Assembly: GCF_964204645.1 (NCBI RefSeq)
Contig: NC_134033.1
Coordinates: 10,450,231 to 10,514,230, forward strand
DNA: 64,000 nt
Direction of reading: 5' to 3'
Source of the DNA: Tubulanus polymorphus
Taxonomy: Eukaryota; Nemertea; Palaeonemertea; Tubulaniformes; Tubulanidae
Of the stretch, positions 58,136-64,000 are shown one piece after another. Numbering within the stretch: the stretch's first letter is position 1; the number at the start of each line of letters is the position of its first letter. The position numbers were made by a program, and so were the translations under genes. Under the pieces are notes generated by a model. That model did no database searches, was not told where the DNA came from, and saw only the letters and a program-made list of their open reading frames with translations.

Positions 58136-59184
58136 TACTCCCCCATCTCTTCCCCTCTTTCTCTCTTCTCTCCCACTCGCTTGTCTCGTTTGCCGCTATC
58201 GGATCATTATTTTAGATTTGATTATCACCCCGGTGATTACATCCGGGACCTTCGGGAACAAAGTGCACGCCAGCACAAGTTAATAGCGCTGTATTGTTTC
58301 GTGTGTTTGACTCTGGATAATTGGATTAACATATTCTATCTATCAGCTCTCTTCGCGTCTCGGGTCGCGGGTGAGATTCACTGCGATTTGTTTCGATTGG
58401 TCCCAGATGAACGATAAAACATTGCGAGAGTGAGAGTTCGCTGCTGCCGGCGACCGGCGAGATTTGGTCATAAAATCTGTTACATCGACAATCACAATGA
58501 AGGAGAGGTATGCTGTTTCTAGAGACCGGAAAAACTGCGCATAGACTATAAATGTCTCAAACTTTTCAACAAAATTTCATGTAAACTCGGTGTTAAATTT
58601 GTTTATTTACTCACGCGGGGCTATAGCAGCAGCGAGAAAATTAGAACGGTCACAATAGAGGCGACGGTTGGTTGTGTCGCGAGGGAGACACTATGAATCC
58701 AGGGAGACGGCAGATTCAACAATCTAATCCGTTCCCATCACTGATAATGACGTTACTCGTAGGTGAAAATTCGATTGCAGTTTTGTCGTTTCCCGCTGAC
58801 AATAGTTTCATTGAGAACATTTCACCAATTTCTAAAACCAGCTGTCGCGATTCCGGTCCAATTACGACTCGCAGGAGCGCGCACACTATCATTGGGGGCG
58901 ATTTCATTTCTTCTTTCCCGCTTTTACAATGTCGCCAAACCTAAATTTCCAATTACGTACTTCGATTTAAACACAAAATTCTGTAAATTCGGCTGCTGAT
59001 CGTACAACTGTATCTGTATATACCAATTTCCGATTGCGAAATAAAAAAAAGTTTCGATCCCAGCAGGTGTGGTGGGCTAAATAAGGGCACCAAATCGAAA
59101 CAATAAATCAGGCAAAATCATCCAAACAAATAATTAACAGGGACAATCCCTATTTTAAGATAAAGAAAATCTCATGGCGAAAAT
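58136..59184. other. Intergenic, no gene supported
   Basis: A 78-codon plus-strand frame at 58181-58417 has no recognisable domain. ATGAAGGAGAG|GTATGC at 58498 would make a minimal first exon but nothing downstream supports it. Confidence 0.3.
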
Positions 59185-59465
59185 AGTACATTGCATTTGA
59201 AACAGCTGCAACGCAATTTCTAATAATTTATTGTGAGATTTGAATTAGTACATTTTCTAATCCTTTAGTCTAAAATTTGAATTAGTTAATTAATTTTCCG
59301 TACACAGCTGCAACGAAATCTATCATTAAGATTAAAAATTTAGATTAGTACATTTTTCATACAGCTGCAACGCAATTTCTAATCATTAAATTATTGAAAT
59401 ATACAATGTAAATTTTTGATACAGCTACAACATGATTTCTAACCATTAAGATTTTAATGATAAAT
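59185..59465 (+). repeat. Degenerate repeat with ACAGCTGCAACG core
   Basis: ACAGCTGCAACGCAATTTCT recurs with changes near 59203, 59307, 59353 and 59422, each followed by AT-rich AATCATTAAGATT-like sequence; spacing shortens from about 100 to about 50-70 bases. Confidence 0.6.
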
Positions 59466-60349
59466 TTAATGCTCGTTTGATGCGTGTTGTAACAAAGTGC
59501 GTGAAACACGTGACGGCATGATCATAAAAACCTCATTTTCATCGCACGCACGAATGATTGCGGTTCGAATTCCGAAACAGATGCTTCTGCCGCTGAACCG
59601 TCGATTCGAACGCAAATTGAAGTTGTAAAAGTTTTAGCGCCGTTTTACGGGTTCCGTATTCGTTAAAATATTCCAATTATGTACAATTCACTAGGATCCA
59701 GTTCCACGGAATTCGATCGCTCAAGTTTGATTTTTAAGTTCATTTTACCAAAAAGAATTTATGTTTGATTTATGACGGTCACAATGAGTGGTTCGAGTCC
59801 CATATTTACAACGACGATATTTACAACGAAATACTCGAATAAATTTTTCTCTGAATTTGGTACGCACCAATTTTTCTTCAAAATCATCGGTTTTCTTTTG
59901 TTGATAAAATCCTGTTCTATTACCTGGTTACGTGTGCATAGCTATCTAAATATATCTTTGTTAATATACGTTTATATGGAGAGAGTAGAGAGAGAGAGGG
60001 GAGAGAGCTCGGAGAGAGAGAGAGAGAGCGGTTCTGGGCAATCCGCTCTGGTGAAGTACACTTATGAACGATGTTGAAAACACTGAGTGAAGTATACTCG
60101 TTCTGTTGTCAAGGCTCTTCACAAAACATTGAACGCCAGGCTCAGACTAATCAACCATTGCACCTCCCTCGACGTTTACCGTAACTCGTCTAATAATTCA
60201 TACGTATATCAGCGGTAAAATAGTCTAAAATAGACGACGAATGATTAGGTATAATGATAAAAACGCTATGTTCATTCGGAGATGATTTCTGGATGTCAAT
60301 AATCAGAATGTTTACAGCAGTGGGAGATCTTTTTGAATCGATGTGGTAA

Positions 60350-60527
60350 AAAAGGAGTAGCTGCTGCACCAGAATCATCAGCATCGGTAGCTGCACGAGG
60401 GTCATCAGAATCAGTAGCTGCACCAGTCATCATCATCGGCACCAGACTCACCAGGATCGTTAGCTGCAACGGAATCACCAGCACCAGTATAGCTAGAGTC
60501 AACAGGATCAGTAGCCGCACCAGAGTC
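60350..60527 (+). repeat. About 30-bp repeat, GTAGCTGCACCAG unit
   Basis: Copies of TCAGTAGCTGCACCAG, ATCATCAGCATCGG with substitutions, directly before the 24-bp array. The minus-strand frame through both arrays is an artefact. Confidence 0.6.
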
Positions 60528-60534
60528 ATCATTA

Positions 60535-60711
60535 GGGGATTTCCACGGCATACCATTAGGGGATTTCCTCCTATCTTATAAGGGGATTTCCATTGCACCT
60601 CATTAGGGGATTTCCACGGCATCTCATTGGGGGATTTCCATGGCATACCATTAGGGGATTTCCACGGCATCTCATTAGGGGATTTTCAACGTATGTCATT
60701 AGGGGATTTCC
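60535..60711 (+). repeat. 24-bp minisatellite with eight kappaB-like motifs
   Basis: GGGGATTTCC occurs at 60535, 60559, 60582, 60606, 60630, 60654 and 60702, and GGGGATTTTC at 60678, with spacings of 24, 23, 24, 24, 24, 24 and 24 bases. The rest of the unit is ACGGCATCTCATTA. GGGGATTTCC fits the NF-kappaB consensus GGGRNWYYCC exactly. Confidence 0.88.
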
Positions 60712-60720
60712 ATGGCATCT

Positions 60721-62071
60721 TATCATCGATTTCCTTTCACCGCCAATGAAAAGAATCCCGAGTCTATTAGAAGCTGAATACTCTCGTGCAGAAACACGCT
60801 CGCTTTTCTTTAGAAAAAAAACTCTCTCTCTCTCTTCTCTTCTCTTCTCTCGTTCTCTTCTCTCAGCTCTTTCCAGCTCTATTATTATTTATTGTAGACT
60901 CAATTCAACCGAACGAACAGAGAGCGAGAGAAAGAGAGAGAGAGAGGCTCCCATAATAAAACCCTCACAAATACAACCCTATTGTTGTTAGGCAAATGAA
61001 TATAATAATAATCTGGTTCTGTGCGCTTTTCAGACTGGGGAACTGTGTATCGATACAAAAGACATCAGGCGACGACGGTTCTTTGTTGGGTCTCGAGATG
61101 CGTGAAAAAAGCGGGACGATATAGAAACCAGCTCCGTCGGCGTTATTCATTCGGTCGGTCTTCATTCGTCGAGTCAACCAGAGGATTCTTCTCGAAGACG
61201 GAAAATGTATAATTTTGCTGCCTCTATTTTAGGCAGGTTTCGATACTAGGTCTGTGAGTGACAGATATGCACGCGGGAAGCGGAATACTTCGTTCGTTTA
61301 GACCAGAATATACGCTCTAACCTATTGCGGAATCTGATGGAAGCTTATCTTCTGGCGCGTTCGTTTCGACCAGAATACGTTCTACCTATATCCGGAATAG
61401 CTTAAATCTGTAAACCCGATGGAAGCGGTCCCCGGTAGAGAGTTTGTAATCCGCGCGATGTTCATAAACCGTTCGATCGAAACCCGCCTCGAAATGCGCG
61501 CGCATTTCTCTCGAAGGCTGGAAAAATATTTCGCCAAAAATCGTGCGCCAGTTTTATTTTCTAATTAAACGGCCACGCGATATGACCGCTGCGACCTGGT
61601 GTATGGTGAGCGTCGGTCGGACAAACTAATCGATGCGGATCGCGCGGAAAGAGAGAGTAGAGGGTTAACAGTGTAATACGAAGGAGATAGAGGATCGCAG
61701 TTAACAATAAAAAACATCACCGCGCGTTCTGTCGTCTTCCTCAAAACTGTTACTGGATATCTTCATAGAAAATCCGCTCATGAATAGTTTATTTTGCCAG
61801 GATTAGAAATTTGAAGCGTATATATACATATATACATATCTATCTCTTCTCATGGATTATTATGAATATGATTCTGGATTTGCGGTTATCTGACACTAGT
61901 CTGCGTGCAATGACGCGGCCTGCGCTCGAGACGCAGATTCGCCGCATATATGCGTAAACAAAATCTGCGTACATATCTAATGCGGCGTCTGATACAGCGG
62001 GATCGCCGGATTCCGATGATAATACCCGCGCTGAGGAAAATTATCTTAATTGTGTTCGAATAAGATTCGTA
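60721..62071. other. Intergenic, with CT/GA microsatellites at 60815-60950
   Basis: No gene recognised. CG-rich words are frequent around 61440-61620. Confidence 0.35.
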
Positions 62072-62298
62072 GGCTGGTTCCATAGTCGCGGCTTGGATTT
62101 AAGACCGAACTAAGACCATCTTAGTTCTTTAGCTACGTACCCTTAACAAAACTTAAGACTTAGCTTAAAGTTTATGACCATTTTTGTAGACTTAAGTTTA
62201 AACTTAAGTCTTTATTTAAGTCTTAAATTTAGACTTTATTTAAGTCTTAAATTTAGATATAAATCTACGACCTTTTTTAAACTATAGAATCGGCCCCT
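62072..62298. mobile_element. MITE of the GACTTAAG/GGTCTTAA family
   Basis: GGCTGGTTCCATAGTCGCGG at the left and AGAATCGGCCCCTGG at the right, with TTAAGACCGAACTAAGACC and several tandem TAAGTCTTTATTTAAGTC words inside, again showing internal tandem growth. A further degenerate copy lies at about 62665-62780. Confidence 0.55.
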
Positions 62299-63009
62299 GG
62301 AGACATCAGGGCCCGCAAATGAATTCATTTCTATTCAGTTAACTTTGATTGACGAAATTGGTTTACTTTCAATTATACATTTTCATCGTTAGTGGTACAG
62401 TCACATATTAACTTACAGGTTCATATTGGGTTAACTGTTGTTAATTCAAAAACCAACTTCTGACTCAAGGTCAGAATTAGACATTTCTGTTTATCTCTAA
62501 TGCGGAACTGTGGAAATGTGGAACTGTGGATCATTTGATGCAGTTTTTCATGTATTCTGTTCTAAGAAATATTTCTGAGTACTTCTATTCATAATCTAAA
62601 TGACAAATGCTTATAAGCATTTGTCAATAACTATAGTTATTGGAAGTAACTTTATCATTCTAGCTCATAGTTGCACGGTCTTAGATCCAGAAGTTGTCTT
62701 TTACGTCTGACAACTGGTCTAAAGTCGTTAGATTGGCTTTATAACCTAAATGATCATAGACCTGACTTAACACCTTTGTTTCACTGTTATATTGATCATA
62801 TACCAATGTCGTTTTTAAGGGGTACATTTCGGTAAAACCAATTCTTAGTGCATCAGGTTTGTGACTTCTTGCGCAGTCTGTTTCAAAAGGAACTGCATTA
62901 TAACGGAAATTCTATTCGAGGGCTTCTAACATTTTAACGGGATAAACGGGAAAATGTCTCGAAAAAGTTTTAAAAAATTGAACTAAAAACCTCAAAACGC
63001 GCTATCATC

Positions 63010-63122
63010 GAGGGCCTCGTTTCACAATACTGTATCTAAAGATTTAACTCTGAATTAACTCATTCTACCAAAGGTCCTGAGTTCAGAGTTAACTCTAACT
63101 CACACAACAACTGTGGAACTGG
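63010..63122. mobile_element. CAGTTCCAC-family element, degenerate
   Basis: TTTAACTCTGAATTAACTCA on the left and GAGTTAACTCTAACTCAC then ACAACTGTGGAACTGGAT on the right match the inner and outer parts of the family at 4153-4262; the left outer end is eroded. Confidence 0.45.
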
Positions 63123-64000
63123 ATTCAGTATACACGAGTACAGTGCAGATATTTTAAAGACGTGTATATTTGAATACGACAAAGAAAAGCGCGCGCCAAC
63201 GCGAACAGAACGAGGGAGATTGTAAGACATGTAATGATTGCTCTTGGCGAAGTTTGTCTTCGGATAGAAAAAAAAATACCGAGCGTAGCTTAAAGCCATC
63301 ACGAGAACGAACGAATGCATTCACAACTCCCTCCGTCTCTCCCTCCCCCTCGCTCTCTCCCCCTCTCTCTCTCTCTCTCTCTCCCGTTTCTATTCATAAC
63401 TCTGCAAAATAGTTTTATTTATGACGAAACTGTATTCGCGCTATTGTTATCCGATGAATCGTCGCCGATCGTTGAATACTCGGTGGCTGTGTGCTGAGAA
63501 TAAAAGACTCGTCACAGACTAAGCTAAACCGGGCTGTATTATCGTACGGCGTATATGTACGCCGTCCTTTACGGAACGGCGCGCGGACGAGGAAAGATGA
63601 TGACAAAACTATAACGCTGGAAAACGAATACTTCGAATTCTAAGCCCGAATTTAGCTTTTGTGAATATCGCGCAAAATCCGGCGCTCTACTGTGGAGATG
63701 GTGTTTTAGACGGACCGGTTACGACTCGGTGCTTACGCGTAAATGACACCCGCACCAGAACTCAGCTCGTACTGCAGCGGCCGTCTCCGCCGTGTGATTG
63801 GAGTTACCCGCCGACTGATTTTATAGGGTAGGTTTACGACGCCATATTGGCTGTTGAACGGATAGTGTGTGTGTACGTGTGTGTGTGGTCTTTGTGCGCG
63901 TACCGAAAATCGGCTCCGATAAAACATTTATCACCATCTCGGCTAATTCAGAATTTACTTATAAATGATGATAGTTAATTTGTTCGAATTCAAGGCATCA
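63123..64000. other. Intergenic to the right edge
   Basis: A CT microsatellite lies at 63330-63388. A perfect palindromic core, CGGCGTATATGTACGCCG, lies at 63547-63564. No gene recognised. Confidence 0.35.

Noticed and set aside
58498-58510. Minimal first exon ATGAAGGAGAG before GTATGC
   Set aside because: Four codons with a donor-like sequence are expected by chance; no TATA box or downstream exon.

Overview
This is an animal nuclear genome window. It has spliced genes with GT-AG introns of a few hundred to about 3,000 bases, AATAAA poly(A) signals, non-LTR retrotransposon remnants, many short inverted-repeat (MITE-like) elements and unusually many minisatellites. The two recognisable host genes code for conserved metazoan proteins. 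Together with the transposon and satellite content they suggest a marine invertebrate, probably a lophotrochozoan such as a mollusc, annelid, nemertean or brachiopod. That placement is inference; nothing here fixes the phylum.

Layout. 0.1-4.0 kb: a decayed CR1-like LINE on the minus strand. At 4.3 kb a TATA box, start codon, signal peptide and splice donor mark the first exon of a minus-strand secreted-protein gene whose other exons must lie beyond the left edge; the LINE sits in its first intron. 6.8-16.9 kb: IWS1, plus strand, ten coding exons that splice in frame to 799 residues; its introns hold stacked MITEs, a LINE fragment and four minisatellites. Two inverted repeats (17.1-17.4 and 17.8 kb) separate it from MPDU1 (19.05-25.06 kb, plus strand, five exons, 259 residues), whose third intron holds about 2.8 kb of tandem repeats. 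A MITE with an internally amplified core (25.2-26.3 kb) and an unrecognised 3'-terminal exon (26.97-27.16 kb) follow.

27.3-64 kb contains no host coding exon I can support. It holds two further LINE remnants, MITEs of the families seen inside the genes, microsatellites, and large minisatellites (25-bp unit at 34.2-36.4 kb; 52-bp hairpin unit at 41.6-42.1 kb; 24-bp kappaB-like unit at 60.5-60.7 kb). It reads as a gene desert or a very long intron with scattered transcription-factor-like motifs.

IWS1 (Pol II elongation factor, nucleus) and MPDU1 (dolichol-sugar utilisation, endoplasmic reticulum) are unrelated housekeeping genes that are simply adjacent. The clearest new-looking signals are a recurring stem-loop cassette with a conserved frame and variable, mutually complementary arms, and minisatellites that abut or contain 3' splice sites.
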